From Sphingomonas sp. HDW15A (GTDB taxonomy: Bacteria > Pseudomonadota > Alphaproteobacteria > Sphingomonadales > Sphingomonadaceae): a stretch of 64,000 nucleotides of DNA. Where the stretch lies: contig NZ_CP049870.1 of the NCBI RefSeq assembly GCF_011301715.1, positions 2,046,001-2,110,000 on the forward strand, written 5' to 3'. Positions 52,603 through 61,638 of the stretch are shown here, one piece after another. The notes under the pieces were generated by a model. The model was given only the letters and a program-made list of their open reading frames with translations. It was not told where the DNA came from and did no database searches. Both the position numbers and the translations under genes were made by a program. How positions within the stretch are numbered: position 1 is the stretch's first letter; every line of letters starts with the position of its first letter.

Positions 52603-53976
52603 ATGTGGGGCGGGCGCTTTGCTGGCGGCCCGGCCGCTGTGATGCGCGAGATTAATGCCTCGATCGCGATTGACAGGAGGCTATGGCGGCAGGATATCGC
52701 CGCGTCAAAGGCGCATGCCGCGATGCTTGCCGCACAGGGCATTTTGAGCGCAGAGGACGCCGACGCAATCCGGAGCGGACTCGACAGCGTCGCCGAGGAG
52801 ATTGCGGCGGGCAAGCTCACAGAGGATCCGGCGCTCGAAGACATTCACATGCATGTCGAGCATCGCCTGTCCGAATTGATCGGACCGGCCGCGGGCCGGC
52901 TCCACACCGCCCGGTCGCGCAACGACCAGGTGGCGACGGACTTCAAGCTGTTCGTCCGCGATTGCATCGACGAATCGCTGGCTGGGATTGACGCGCTCGA
53001 GGAAGCACTACTCGATCGGGCCGAGGAGCATTCCGGAACGGTCATGCCCGGCTTCACCCATTTGCAGTCGGGCCAGCCGGTGACACTTGGTCATCATCTG
53101 ATGGCCTATGTCGCGATGCTCGGCCGCGACCGCAGCCGCTTCGCCGATGCGCGCAAGCGGATGAACGAAAGCCCGCTTGGCAGCGCGGCGCTGGCCGGGA
53201 CCGGTTTCGATCTGGATCGTAACGCAACCGCCTCCGCCCTCGGTTTCGACCGGCCGACCGAAAACAGCCTCGACGCAGTCAGCGACCGCGACTTCGCCAT
53301 CGACTATCTCCACGCCGCTGCGCTTTGCAGCGTTCACCTGTCGCGACTCGCCGAAGAGATTATCCTGTGGGCCTCGCAACCGTTCGGGTTCGTCAAACTG
53401 CCCGATGCCTGGTCGACCGGAAGCTCGATCATGCCCAACAAGCGCAATCCCGACGCCGCCGAGCTGGTGCGCGGCCATAGCGCCCGGATCACCGGCGACC
53501 TCGTGGCTCTGCTCGTGCTGCTGAAGGGGTTGCCGCTCGCTTATGCCAAGGACTTGCAGGACGACAAGCCGCCGCTTTTCGACGCTCACGACCTGCTGTC
53601 GCTGAGCCTCGCGGCAATGGCCGGAATGGTCGCCGACCTGGAATTCGTGCCCGAGAAGATGCGCTCGGTTGCCGCAGCCGGCCATGCAACCGCGACCGAC
53701 CTTGCCGACTGGCTGGTGGCCAAGGCCGACGTGCCATTCCGCGAAGCGCACCATATCGCGGGAAGCGCGGTCGCCGCAGCGGAAGCCGCCGGGAAGGCGC
53801 TCGACGAGCTCAGCATCGAAGAGCTTCAGGCCGTCGATTCGCGGATTACAAATGACGTGTTGCCGCTGCTGGCGGTCGAATCGTCGGTCGCCTCTCGACG
53901 CTCCGCTGGCGGGACCGCTCCGGAGCGGGTAGCAGAGGCGATCCGGGCCGTTCGTGAGGCCCGAGGGAGACGATGA
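52603..53976 (+). CDS. argH: Argininosuccinate lyase
   Basis: 457 residues from the conserved start [18 protein letters not shown]. Superfamily regions are present: [50 protein letters not shown] and the signature [16 protein letters not shown]. It cleaves argininosuccinate into arginine and fumarate. The ATG at 52603 may be a few codons short, since relatives have three to eight residues before MWGGRF, but no in-frame start exists upstream. It overlaps the following lipoprotein gene (ATGATG). Confidence 0.95.
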   Translation: MWGGRFAGGPAAVMREINASIAIDRRLWRQDIAASKAHAAMLAAQGILSAEDADAIRSGLDSVAEEIAAGKLTEDPALEDIHMHVEHRLSELIGPAAGRLHTARSRNDQVATDFKLFVRDCIDESLAGIDALEEALLDRAEEHSGTVMPGFTHLQSGQPVTLGHHLMAYVAMLGRDRSRFADARKRMNESPLGSAALAGTGFDLDRNATASALGFDRPTENSLDAVSDRDFAIDYLHAAALCSVHLSRLAEEIILWASQPFGFVKLPDAWSTGSSIMPNKRNPDAAELVRGHSARITGDLVALLVLLKGLPLAYAKDLQDDKPPLFDAHDLLSLSLAAMAGMVADLEFVPEKMRSVAAAGHATATDLADWLVAKADVPFREAHHIAGSAVAAAEAAGKALDELSIEELQAVDSRITNDVLPLLAVESSVASRRSAGGTAPERVAEAIRAVREARGRR

Positions 53977-54293
53977 TGATCCGGCGTTTTGCGATCCTGG
54001 CGCTGCCTCTCGCCATAACAGCCTGCGGCGACACCGCCCCGCTTCGTCCGGCGGCCGGGCAATCGCTTCCGGTCAAGCCGGCGCTGGCCCAGACCACGCC
54101 CGATGCTTCCGACCTTCTGGAAACCACTCCGATGGCTGCGCCGGAGCGGGTCGACGAACTCATCACCCGCTCGCAGCGTCGGGAAACCGACCGCTTCGAC
54201 CTTCCGCCGCCCGATGGCCGCGCTGCGCCGGCCGCTCCCGCCGCGGAGCCGCAAGACGCGGAAGACGAAACGCGGGTAGGTGAGCCGGAATGA
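53973..54293 (+). CDS. Small lipoprotein downstream of argH
   Basis: 106 residues. The signal [18 protein letters not shown] has lipobox ITAC. The following [18 protein letters not shown] is like the short LptM/YifL lipoproteins (ACGxxxPL) often found beside argH/lysA in proteobacteria. The rest is disordered, Pro/Ala/Asp-rich. The expected lysA does not follow; galU does. Both ends overlap their neighbours by 4 bp, so it is co-translated with argH and galU. Function not known. Confidence 0.75.
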   Translation: MMIRRFAILALPLAITACGDTAPLRPAAGQSLPVKPALAQTTPDASDLLETTPMAAPERVDELITRSQRRETDRFDLPPPDGRAAPAAPAAEPQDAEDETRVGEPE

Positions 54294-55156
54294 CGGTAAG
54301 GAAGGTTCGCAAGGCGGTATTCCCGGTCGCAGGACTCGGCACGCGCCTGCTCCCGGCGACGAAATCCATTCCCAAGGAGATGCTGACGATCGTTGATCGC
54401 CCGCTAATCCAATATGCCGTCGACGAGGCCCGCGAGGCAGGGATCGAGGAGCTCATCTTCGTCACCGGCCGGGGCAAGTCGGCGCTGGTCGATTATTTTG
54501 ACATGAGCTTCGAGCTCGAAGCGACCATGGAAAAGGCGGGCAAGAGCCTCGCCCCGCTCGAGCCGTCGCGGGCCGGCTACGGCGAGATCGCCTCGGTCCG
54601 TCAGCAGCGGCCTCTGGGCCTCGGCCACGCAGTCTGGTGCGCGCGCCATGTCGTCGGCGACGAGCCGTTCGCGGTCTTGCTTCCGGACGACCTGATGATC
54701 GGCAAGCCCGGAGCTCTAAAACAGATGATCGAGGCTTACGAGCAGGTCGGCGGTAACATCGTCTGCGCGACCGACGTGCCGCGCGACAAGACGGCCAGCT
54801 ACGGGATCGTCACGCCGGGCGCGGCGAGCGCCAACCGCACCGAGGTGCTCGGCCTTGTCGAGAAGCCGAAGCCAGAGGAGGCGCCATCGACGCTGGGAGT
54901 CATCGGCCGCTATGTCCTTCAGCCCGACGTGATGCGCGTCCTGGATGCCCAGGAGCCGGGCTCGGGCGGGGAAATCCAGCTGACCGACGCGATGGCCCGG
55001 CTGATCGGCAAACAGCCGTTCCACGCCGTGACGGTCGAGGCGACTCGCTACGATTGCGGGACCAAGCTCGGCTTCGTGTCTGCGAACCTCGCGCTCGGTC
55101 TGGCCGATCCCGAGATCGGCGAGGCGTTGCGACAGGTGACGGCCGGCGCGAAGTAA
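54290..55156 (+). CDS. galU: UTP-glucose-1-phosphate uridylyltransferase
   Basis: 288 residues, normal for GalU. Motifs are KAVFPVAGLGTRLLPATKSI (nucleotide loop), KEMLTIVDRPLIQYAVDEA, FVTGRGKSALVDYFD, VRQQRPLGLGHAVWCAR and GLVEKPKPEEAPS. It makes UDP-glucose for exopolysaccharide, lipopolysaccharide or glycolipid synthesis. The ATG lies in the stop of the preceding lipoprotein gene. Confidence 0.96.
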   Translation: MTVRKVRKAVFPVAGLGTRLLPATKSIPKEMLTIVDRPLIQYAVDEAREAGIEELIFVTGRGKSALVDYFDMSFELEATMEKAGKSLAPLEPSRAGYGEIASVRQQRPLGLGHAVWCARHVVGDEPFAVLLPDDLMIGKPGALKQMIEAYEQVGGNIVCATDVPRDKTASYGIVTPGAASANRTEVLGLVEKPKPEEAPSTLGVIGRYVLQPDVMRVLDAQEPGSGGEIQLTDAMARLIGKQPFHAVTVEATRYDCGTKLGFVSANLALGLADPEIGEALRQVTAGAK

Positions 55157-55260
55157 ATCCGCACCGTCGATCGGGTTCGCTCCGCGACCCGTCAGCCGAC
55201 CTTCATCGTCTCTCGCCCAAGCCGGAAATCGCTCTGCAATTTCCGTCTTGCACTCGGCGA

Positions 55261-55827
55261 TTACGGATCCAGCTCCACATCCCAGTAGAGATAGTCGCGC
55301 CAGCTCGAATGCAGGTAGTTGGGCGGAAAGCTCTTGCCGTGATCTTGAAGTTGCCAGCTCGTCGGGCGGATCGGCTCGCGATGGATCTGCATGCCGGCCT
55401 GGCGTGGGGTCCGACCGCCTTTCTTGAGATTGCACGGCGCGCAGGCGGTCGCGACATTCTCCCACGTCGTCCGGCCACCCTGGGCGCGCGGAACGACATG
55501 GTCGAAGGTCAATTCCTTCGGCGAGGCGCAATAGACGCAGCGGAAGCGGTCGCGGAGGAACAGGTTGAACCGCGTGAAGGCCGGATATTCATTCGGCCGA
55601 ACGAACTGCCGGAGAGCGATGACGGAAGGGAGCTTCAGCGCCTGGCTTGGGCTGTGCACCTCCCGGTCGTAATGGGCGACGACGTCGACCCGCTCAAGGA
55701 ACATCGCCTTGACCGCCGTCTGCCACGGCCACAGGCTCAAAGGATAATAGCTCAGCGGAGTATAATCGGCGTTGAGCACCAGTGCGGGGCAACTGTCCGG
55801 GTGGCGGAGGAGATCGGTGTGGTACAC
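55261..55827 (-). CDS. HNH endonuclease family protein
   Basis: 188 residues. It contains an HNH/zinc motif: RCVYCASPKELTFDHVVPRA followed by GRTTWENVATACAPCNLKKG, with CxxC pairs and the central DHVVPRAQGG. The N-terminal part (PALVLNADYTPLSYYPLSLW) is typical of the stand-alone HNH proteins widespread in alphaproteobacteria; their role is not established and they are not obviously mobile. The start is GTG 55827, with AGGAG ten bases upstream. Confidence 0.88.
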   Translation of the reverse strand: MYHTDLLRHPDSCPALVLNADYTPLSYYPLSLWPWQTAVKAMFLERVDVVAHYDREVHSPSQALKLPSVIALRQFVRPNEYPAFTRFNLFLRDRFRCVYCASPKELTFDHVVPRAQGGRTTWENVATACAPCNLKKGGRTPRQAGMQIHREPIRPTSWQLQDHGKSFPPNYLHSSWRDYLYWDVELDP

Positions 55828-55952
55828 GCGCGCAAAGCTCCTGTTCGGTCATGGTCCGAACTGAAACTCCCCGGCCCCGTCGCACGCAAGGAGGAGAGGC
55901 CATGTCCGGCCGTCTTCCCTTGTCCTCTCGCGGATGCCAACCCGCGGTGACA

Positions 55953-55989
55953 GAATCATGAATCATTCGGCGAATCATCGTCAAGAGTC
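55953..55989. promoter_or_regulatory. Cluster of four GANTC (CcrM-type) methylation sites upstream of gluQRS
   Basis: GAATC at 55953, 55960 and 55972 and GAGTC at 55985, four sites in 37 bp within a 174-bp divergent spacer. A GTGACA (55947-55952) with 17-bp spacing to GCGAAT (55970-55975) could be a promoter, in which case the sites fill the spacer and -10. In alphaproteobacteria GANTC is the target of the cell-cycle methylase CcrM. Confidence 0.6.
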
Positions 55990-56001
55990 GAAATTGCCAC
56001 A

Positions 56002-56850
56002 GTGAGTATATCACGCTTCGCTCCGTCCCCGTCCGGTCGCCTTCACCTCGGCCATGCCTATTCGGCCGTGATCGGCCATGACTCTGCCAGCAAAAACGGC
56101 GGGAAATGGCTGCTTCGGATCGAGGATCTCGACCCCGGGCGCTGCCGTCCGGAGTTCGTCGGCGGCATCCTCGAAGACCTCGATTGGCTTGGGCTCCGCT
56201 TCGATGGCGAACCGATCGTCCAGTCCCGACGCACGCACCTCTACGCCGATGCGCTGGAGCGGTTGCGAGATCAGGGGCTGGTCTATCCTTGCTTCTGCAC
56301 GCGGGCGGACATTGCGGAGTCGCTGACCGCCCCGCACGGTGATGCTGGCGCGGCTTACCCCGGGACCTGCCGTGGCTTGCCCGACGATCCCGAGCGCAGG
56401 GCATCGACGCCGCACAGCTGGAGGCTCGACAGTGCCAAGGCGCTGTCCTTCGCAAGCCTGCCATCATGGGTCGAAGCCGACGGCGTGCGCTTCCAGTCGC
56501 GCGAAAGCGACTTCGGCGACGCGATCCTGGCGCGGAAGGACGCGCCCTCGTCTTACCACCTCGCCTGCGTGATTGACGATGCCGATTGCCGAGTCGACTT
56601 CGTCGTTCGCGGCGAGGACCTGAGGCCGTCCACCCCGACCCAGAGGCTGCTGCAGATCCTGCTGGGACTGCCCCAGCCGACCTACCTCCACCACCCGCTG
56701 GTCCTCCACGCGGATGGACGGCGCCTTGCCAAGCGCGACCTCGCGCCGACGCTCGCGGCAATGCGCGGTTCCGGCGTGGATGGACTCGAACTTTCCGGCC
56801 AGCTGAAAGCCGGACTCCTGCCCCTAGGATTCGCCTTCTCGAACCCCTAG
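56002..56850 (+). CDS. gluQRS: Glutamyl-Q tRNA(Asp) synthetase
   Basis: 282 residues, a shortened glutamyl-tRNA synthetase lacking the anticodon domain. The HIGH-like motif is SGRLHLGHAYSA, the KMSKS-like motif is GRRLAKRD, and the zinc residues are YPCFCTRADI and YPGTCRGL. It attaches glutamate to queuosine at position 34 of tRNA-Asp. The GTG at 56002 gives VSISRFAPSPSG, the family start, although no good ribosome site is visible. The upstream spacer holds four GANTC sites. Confidence 0.93.
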   Translation: MSISRFAPSPSGRLHLGHAYSAVIGHDSASKNGGKWLLRIEDLDPGRCRPEFVGGILEDLDWLGLRFDGEPIVQSRRTHLYADALERLRDQGLVYPCFCTRADIAESLTAPHGDAGAAYPGTCRGLPDDPERRASTPHSWRLDSAKALSFASLPSWVEADGVRFQSRESDFGDAILARKDAPSSYHLACVIDDADCRVDFVVRGEDLRPSTPTQRLLQILLGLPQPTYLHHPLVLHADGRRLAKRDLAPTLAAMRGSGVDGLELSGQLKAGLLPLGFAFSNP

Positions 56851-56860
56851 ATATGTGGAC

Positions 56861-57064
56861 ATGAACGTCCTCCTAATCATCGCGTTGATCGCTGCCATGG
56901 GCGCGACCGCTTACGTTCTCGTCCGTGGCGTGATGGCCATGGCTTCCGGCAAGGACATCTCCGGGCAACAACAGCAAAACTACATGCAGAAGCGGGTGCT
57001 TTACCAGGGCATCGCGATCGTCATCGTGGTCCTGCTTCTGGTGCTGGCCGGAGGCAGGGGCTAG
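56861..57064 (+). CDS. Small two-helix membrane protein (HIG1-like)
   Basis: 67 residues with two hydrophobic helices (NVLLIIALIAAMGATAYVLV and LYQGIAIVIVVLLLVLAG) joined by a polar loop containing GQQQQNYMQKRVLYQ. This matches the HIG1/twin-transmembrane proteins of alphaproteobacteria, linked in some species to respiratory complexes. ATG at 56861 preferred; a GTG two codons earlier is possible. It lies between gluQRS and the adenosyltransferase, whose start nearly abuts its stop. Confidence 0.8.
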   Translation: MNVLLIIALIAAMGATAYVLVRGVMAMASGKDISGQQQQNYMQKRVLYQGIAIVIVVLLLVLAGGRG

Positions 57065-57067
57065 TCC

Positions 57068-57631
57068 CTGGTCAAGCTCAACAAAATCTATACGCGGACC
57101 GGCGATGACGGCCATGCCGGGCTGGTCGACGGCAGCCGCGTCAGCAAAGCCGGGCTGCGAATGGTTGCCATCGGCGAGGTCGACGAGGCGAACAGCACGA
57201 TCGGCGTCGCCATCGCTTCGCTGGGCAACGGGGAACTCGGCCGCGACCTCCGGCTGATCCAAAACGAACTGTTCGATCTCGGCGCCGACCTCGCAACGCC
57301 AGGCGACATCGAAGGCGCTCTTCGAATCCTGCCTGACCAGGTCGAGCGGCTGGAACGCCAGATCGATGAGATAAACGCCGGTCTTGCGCCCCTCACCAGC
57401 TTCATCCTGCCTGGCGGTTCCATGGCAGCCGCGAGCCTTTACCTTGCGCGGGCGGTCGTCCGCCGGTCCGAGCGCGCGGCGGTTGCGCTGAACGAGTCCG
57501 AGCCGGTCAACCCGCACGCCATCGCCTATCTCAATCGGCTGTCGGACCATTTGTTCGTTTCCGCGCGTTGGATCGCGGCATCGGACGGAGGGGACGTGCT
57601 GTGGCAACCCGGCGCCACCAGGAACAGATAG
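57068..57631 (+). CDS. Cob(I)yrinic acid a,c-diamide adenosyltransferase (PduO type), CTG start
   Basis: 187 residues. The N-terminal ATP-binding motif LNKIYTRTGDDGHAGLVDGS is followed by GEVDEANSTIGVA, FILPGGS and VVRRSERAAV, with C-terminal YLNRLSDHLFVSARW; all are diagnostic of the PduO/CobA2 group. It forms adenosylcobalamin from ATP and cob(I)alamin. No ATG, GTG or TTG precedes the essential motif in frame. The only codon at the family start position is CTG at 57068, with AGGGG seven bases upstream and the previous stop four bases away. The ATG at 57161 would remove the ATP site. The 3' end overlaps egtB by 31 bp. Confidence 0.88.
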   Translation: MVKLNKIYTRTGDDGHAGLVDGSRVSKAGLRMVAIGEVDEANSTIGVAIASLGNGELGRDLRLIQNELFDLGADLATPGDIEGALRILPDQVERLERQIDEINAGLAPLTSFILPGGSMAAASLYLARAVVRRSERAAVALNESEPVNPHAIAYLNRLSDHLFVSARWIAASDGGDVLWQPGATRNR

Positions 57632-58845
57632 CCGATCCGTTGCTGTCGCGCCTGCGCGCGACACGGCGGCTGACGCTCGATCTCGCCTCACCTTTGAGCG
57701 ACGCGGACGCGACGATACAGCCGCATCCCGACGCCAGCCCGGCGAAATGGCATCTCGCCCACACAACCTGGTTCTTGGAGACCTTCGTTCTGCGCGACCA
57801 TGTTGCGGGATATCGACTGCATGACGAGCGCTGGCCGTTCCTGTTCAACAGCTATTACAATGGCGAAGGCGAGCGCCACGCCCGGCCGCGGCGCGGAATG
57901 ATCAGCCGCCCGAGCCTGGACGAAGTGCGGGACTGGCGGGCTGCGGTGGATGCCGCGCTGGAAGAGGCACTGCCGAACTTGCCCGAAGAGGCTTTGGCGC
58001 TGATCGAACTGGGTATCCGGCACGAGCAACAGCATCAGGAATTGTTCCTGACCGACATACTGGCGACATTTGCCGAAAACCCGCTGGAGCCGGCCTACGG
58101 CCAGCTCGATCCGGCACCCTGCCACGCCGCGGAGCCGCTGCAATACCATCGCGGTCGCGAAGGCCTGGCCGAGATTGGCGCGGCACCCGGCGGGACTTTT
58201 GCTTACGATTGTGAAACCCCGCGCCACCAAGTCCTGCTCCACCCGCACGCCATCGCCCAGCGCTGCGTCACCAATGGAGAATGGCAGCAGTTTATCGCCG
58301 ACGGCGGCTACGACAATCCGCTGCTCTGGCTGAGCGAGGGATGGGACTGGCGGGAAACCGAACGGATCGCGCGCCCTTTGTACTGGGCGGACGACAACCA
58401 GTCGTCATTCACCTTAGCTGGGCGCCGCGACCTCGACCGCGCCGCTCCGGTCGGCCATGTCAGCTATTACGAAGCCGACGCTTTCGCCCGCTGGGCGGGA
58501 GCGCGGCTTCCGACCGAAGCGGAATGGGAGGACTTCTTTTCTTCCGCCGATCCGATGCTCGGCCACCAGCTCGATCGCGCCGGCGCCGTTCTTCCGAAGC
58601 CTGGCGGCGGCCCATTCGGCGATGTCTGGCAATGGACGGGATCTGCCTATCTTGCCTATCCGGGATTCAAGCCGGCGGAAGGAACGGTCGGCGAATATAA
58701 TGGCAAGTTCATGTGCGGTCAGTTCGTTCTGAAGGGCGCAAGTTGCGCCACGCCCCGTGGCCACAGCCGGGCAAGCTACCGCAATTTCTTTCCGCCTTCG
58801 GCACGCTGGCAATTCACGGGAGTTCGGCTTGCAAGAGACAATTGA
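57601..58845 (+). CDS. egtB: Ergothioneine biosynthesis protein EgtB (iron-dependent sulfoxide synthase)
   Basis: 414 residues. The N-terminal DinB-like domain provides three iron-binding His: His-51 in KWHLAHTTWF and His-141/His-145 in RHEQQHQE. The C-terminal formylglycine-generating/lectin-like domain has AYDCETPRHQVLLHPHAIAQ, ARLPTEAEWED and GDVWQWTGSAY, ending with HSRASYRNFFPPSARWQFTG. It joins trimethylhistidine to a thiol donor (cysteine or gamma-glutamylcysteine; which one is not decided here). GTG at 57601 is preferred, as GGAGGGG lies seven bases upstream. It overlaps egtD by 17 bp. Confidence 0.93.
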   Translation: MATRRHQEQIADPLLSRLRATRRLTLDLASPLSDADATIQPHPDASPAKWHLAHTTWFLETFVLRDHVAGYRLHDERWPFLFNSYYNGEGERHARPRRGMISRPSLDEVRDWRAAVDAALEEALPNLPEEALALIELGIRHEQQHQELFLTDILATFAENPLEPAYGQLDPAPCHAAEPLQYHRGREGLAEIGAAPGGTFAYDCETPRHQVLLHPHAIAQRCVTNGEWQQFIADGGYDNPLLWLSEGWDWRETERIARPLYWADDNQSSFTLAGRRDLDRAAPVGHVSYYEADAFARWAGARLPTEAEWEDFFSSADPMLGHQLDRAGAVLPKPGGGPFGDVWQWTGSAYLAYPGFKPAEGTVGEYNGKFMCGQFVLKGASCATPRGHSRASYRNFFPPSARWQFTGVRLARDN

Positions 58846-59787
58846 ACGAGCCGATCCGGCATTTCGAGCCGATGTTCTGAACGGCCTTGCCGAACCCATA
58901 CCGTCGATCCCAGCGCGCTGGCTTTACGACCGGCGCGGAAGCGAGCTGTTCGACGATATTACCCGGCTGGAATCCTATTATCCGACGCGAACCGAGACGG
59001 CCTTGCTTCAATCGATCATGCCCGAGGTGGCTGGGCTGACCGGTACTGGCGGGGCCGTGGTCGAGTTCGGGGCTGGATCGCAGACCAAGACGCCTTTGCT
59101 GCTCAAGGCCGTCCGCCCGGGGCTTATGTGCCGATCGACATCAGTGGCGAATATCTGAAAGACAGCGCGGCAACGGTCGACGCCGACCATGAGCGGATCG
59201 ACGTCTTTCCGGTGGTCGGCGATTTCACCAAGGAAGTATCGCTTCCGGTCGAGATCGACGGCCTTGCCCGCCTCGGCTTCTTTCCCGGGTCGACAATCGG
59301 CAATTTTGTGCCGCGGAGCGCGACGGACCTGCTTCGTCACTTTCGCGACATCCTGGGCACAGGCTCGAAACTGCTGATCGGGATGGACCGGATCAAACCG
59401 GTCGAGCGGCTGGTGGCGGCCTATGACGATCCCGAAGGCGTGACGGCCGAGTTCAACCTCAACCTGCTTCGGCGGATCAACCGCGAACTGGATGCCGGCA
59501 TTCCAATCGATGCCTTCGTCCATGAAGCCCGCTGGAACGACATGCTTTCCCGGGTCGAGATGCACTTGCGCGCGGTTCGCGATGTGGCATTCACCATCGA
59601 CGGGCGGCGCTTCGACTTTGCCGAGGGCGAGACGATCCATACCGAGAACAGCCACAAATACGGGCCGCGCGGTGCGCGCATGCTGCTTCTAGCTGGTGGC
59701 TGGACGCCATTGCAGGAATGGGTCGCCCCGAACGACGATTTCGCGGTCATCCTTGCCGAGGCACAGCGCAATCGTTTCGCACCGTGA
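58829..59787 (+). pseudogene. egtD: L-histidine N(alpha)-methyltransferase EgtD, single frameshift
   Basis: Two frames make one EgtD of about 319 residues. The first part (IPSIPARWLYDRRGSELFDD, LESYYPTRTETALLQ, VVEFGAGSQTKTPLLL) reaches a four-G run at 59119-59122. The second begins YVPIDISGEYLKDSAATVDA and contains GSTIGNF and NSHKYGPRGARMLLLAGGW. One added base gives AVRPGAYVPIDISGEYLK. It trimethylates histidine with SAM to hercynine, the substrate of EgtB. The start is TTG 58829, with GGGAG six bases upstream, within the egtB 3' end. The uninterrupted conservation on both sides favours a base-calling error. Confidence 0.9.
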
Positions 59788-59822
59788 TTGATGCGCGGCG
59801 ACGAGGCGGCTAATCCTACGCC

Positions 59823-60107
59823 ATGCTGACCGTAATCCAGATCGTCCTTTTCCTTTTGAACGTGCTTGGCTGGCTGGTCATCGCGGCCGCGATCCTTAGC
59901 CTGCTGTTCGCTTTCAATGTCCTCAACCATTCGAACAGCGGCCTGCGCTCAATCTACGACAGCCTCGACCGCCTGCTCGAGCCGCTTTACCGGCCGTTCC
60001 GGAAAATCCTGCCGGTGACCGGCGGAGTCGACTGGTCGCCCTTCCTGCTGCTGGTGACGATCGGAATCCTGAGGATCATCCTCACCAACGTCGCTTATTC
60101 GGTCTGA
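59823..60107 (+). CDS. YggT family membrane protein
   Basis: 94 residues with two hydrophobic segments ([20 protein letters not shown] and [16 protein letters not shown]) and the YggT motif region [20 protein letters not shown]. The family (cytochrome b6 maturation CCB3-like) is linked to cation homeostasis or division in some bacteria; function here is not known. It is 35 bp after egtD and two bases before the folD start. Confidence 0.9.
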   Translation: MLTVIQIVLFLLNVLGWLVIAAAILSLLFAFNVLNHSNSGLRSIYDSLDRLLEPLYRPFRKILPVTGGVDWSPFLLLVTIGILRIILTNVAYSV

Positions 60108-60109
60108 CC

Positions 60110-60994
60110 GTGACCGCCAGCCGGATTGATGGAAAGGCCGCGGCGGCGGCACTTCGTGCGCGGGTCGCCGACGGGGTCGCAGCTTTTCGCGAGACGGTCG
60201 GCCGCGCGCCTGGGCTTGCAGTCGTGCTTGTCGGCGAGGACCCGGCGAGCAGCGTCTATGTCCGTTCCAAGGGGAAGGCGACGAACGAAGCCGGAATGAA
60301 GTCGATCGAGCACCGTCTACCGGACAGCGTGAGCGAGGCCGACCTGCTGGCGCTGGTCGACGCGCTCAACCGCGATCCCAATGTCGACGGAATCCTGGTC
60401 CAGCTTCCGCTTCCCAACCAGATCGACGAGCGCAAGGTCATCGCCGCAATCGATCCTCAAAAGGACGTCGACGGATTTCACGTCGAAAATGCCGGAAGAC
60501 TTGCGGTGGGCGCCGAGGCGCTCGTGCCCTGCACGCCGCTCGGCTGCCTGCACCTGCTGAAAGCCGAGCTCGGCGACCTCACCGGGAAGGACGCCGTGGT
60601 CATCGGCCGCTCGAACATCGTCGGCAAGCCGATGGCGATGCTGCTGCTCGGTGAAAGCTGCACGGTCACCGTCGCCCATAGCCGGACGAAGGACCTGCCT
60701 GCGCTTTGCCGCCGCGCCGACATCCTCGTCGCCGCCGTCGGCCGTCCGGAGATGATCAGGGGCGACTGGATCAAGCCGGGGGCCACAGTCATCGACGTTG
60801 GAATCAATCGCGTCGAAGGCGAAGAGGGCAAGAGCCGGCTGGTCGGGGACGTCGCTTACGACGAGGCTGCCGAGGTTGCCGGTGCGATTACGCCTGTGCC
60901 GGGCGGGGTCGGGCCAATGACCATCGCCATGCTTTTGCGCAACACCCTGGTCGCGGCGCATCGCCGTGAGGGATTGGAGGAGCCGCGCCTGTGA
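60110..60994 (+). CDS. folD: Bifunctional methylenetetrahydrofolate dehydrogenase/cyclohydrolase
   Basis: 294 residues. Motifs are [20 protein letters not shown] (with the catalytic Lys nearby), [37 protein letters not shown] and the signature [20 protein letters not shown]. It interconverts 5,10-methylene- and 10-formyl-tetrahydrofolate. GTG start at 60110, two bases after yggT. The stop overlaps the next gene's GTG. Confidence 0.96.
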   Translation: MTASRIDGKAAAAALRARVADGVAAFRETVGRAPGLAVVLVGEDPASSVYVRSKGKATNEAGMKSIEHRLPDSVSEADLLALVDALNRDPNVDGILVQLPLPNQIDERKVIAAIDPQKDVDGFHVENAGRLAVGAEALVPCTPLGCLHLLKAELGDLTGKDAVVIGRSNIVGKPMAMLLLGESCTVTVAHSRTKDLPALCRRADILVAAVGRPEMIRGDWIKPGATVIDVGINRVEGEEGKSRLVGDVAYDEAAEVAGAITPVPGGVGPMTIAMLLRNTLVAAHRREGLEEPRL

Positions 60995-61638
60995 TCAGTT
61001 TTCTGTTAGCCGCCGTCCAGGCCGCCGCGCCCGTTCCGGCAACGGCCATTGACGCCGAGCGCGCCTTCGTCGCGGATGCCCAGAAGCTCGGTCAGTGGAC
61101 CGCCTTCCGCAAATGGTCCGCTCCCGACGCCGTCACCTTCGCGCCTCAGCCGGTAAACGCCCACCAGGCGTTGGCGGACGCCAAGGATCCGCCACACGCG
61201 ATCTACTGGTGGCCAGGCCGCAGCTATGTGTCTTGCGACGGTAAGCTTGCCGTGAATACCGGACCTTGGGTCAACGGTTTCGGTAAGCATGTCGGATATT
61301 TCACCACCGTTTGGATGAAACAGCCCGACGGCGGCTGGAAGTGGATCTATGACGGCGGGGACGAATTGAAGTTCGCCCGCGACGAAGGTGGCGACATCAA
61401 GCCGGTTATCGCGTCCTGTGGGGCAGCGCCGAAACCGCCCGTCATGCCTGCACGCCCGGCCGGTTTCCGCAATCCGCTAAAGACAGGCAACGGCCAAAGC
61501 GCGGACGGCACGTTGGTCTGGCAGTGGAATGTCGATGCGGCTGGGGCGCGCCATTTCGTCACCATGCTTTGGGACGGCAAGGCCTGGCAGCCGGTCATCG
61601 ATGACCGGGTCGCGGCGCCGCCGCCCCCGCCCAGATGA
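60991..61638 (+). CDS. Hypothetical exported protein, NTF2-like
   Basis: 215 residues starting at GTG within the folD stop. The N-terminus ([19 protein letters not shown]) looks like a short signal peptide. The next part ([50 protein letters not shown]) has the layout of an NTF2/SnoaL-like domain. A Pro-rich middle ([11 protein letters not shown]) and tail (APPPPPR) surround a second small beta region. I do not recognise a specific family. It is coupled by 4-bp overlaps to folD and marC. Confidence 0.65.
   Translation: MISFLLAAVQAAAPVPATAIDAERAFVADAQKLGQWTAFRKWSAPDAVTFAPQPVNAHQALADAKDPPHAIYWWPGRSYVSCDGKLAVNTGPWVNGFGKHVGYFTTVWMKQPDGGWKWIYDGGDELKFARDEGGDIKPVIASCGAAPKPPVMPARPAGFRNPLKTGNGQSADGTLVWQWNVDAAGARHFVTMLWDGKAWQPVIDDRVAAPPPPPR

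Noticed and set aside
55261..55827. HNH gene as a homing endonuclease or phage-defence nuclease
   Set aside because: It resembles the common stand-alone alphaproteobacterial HNH family, with no intron, intein or defence genes nearby.
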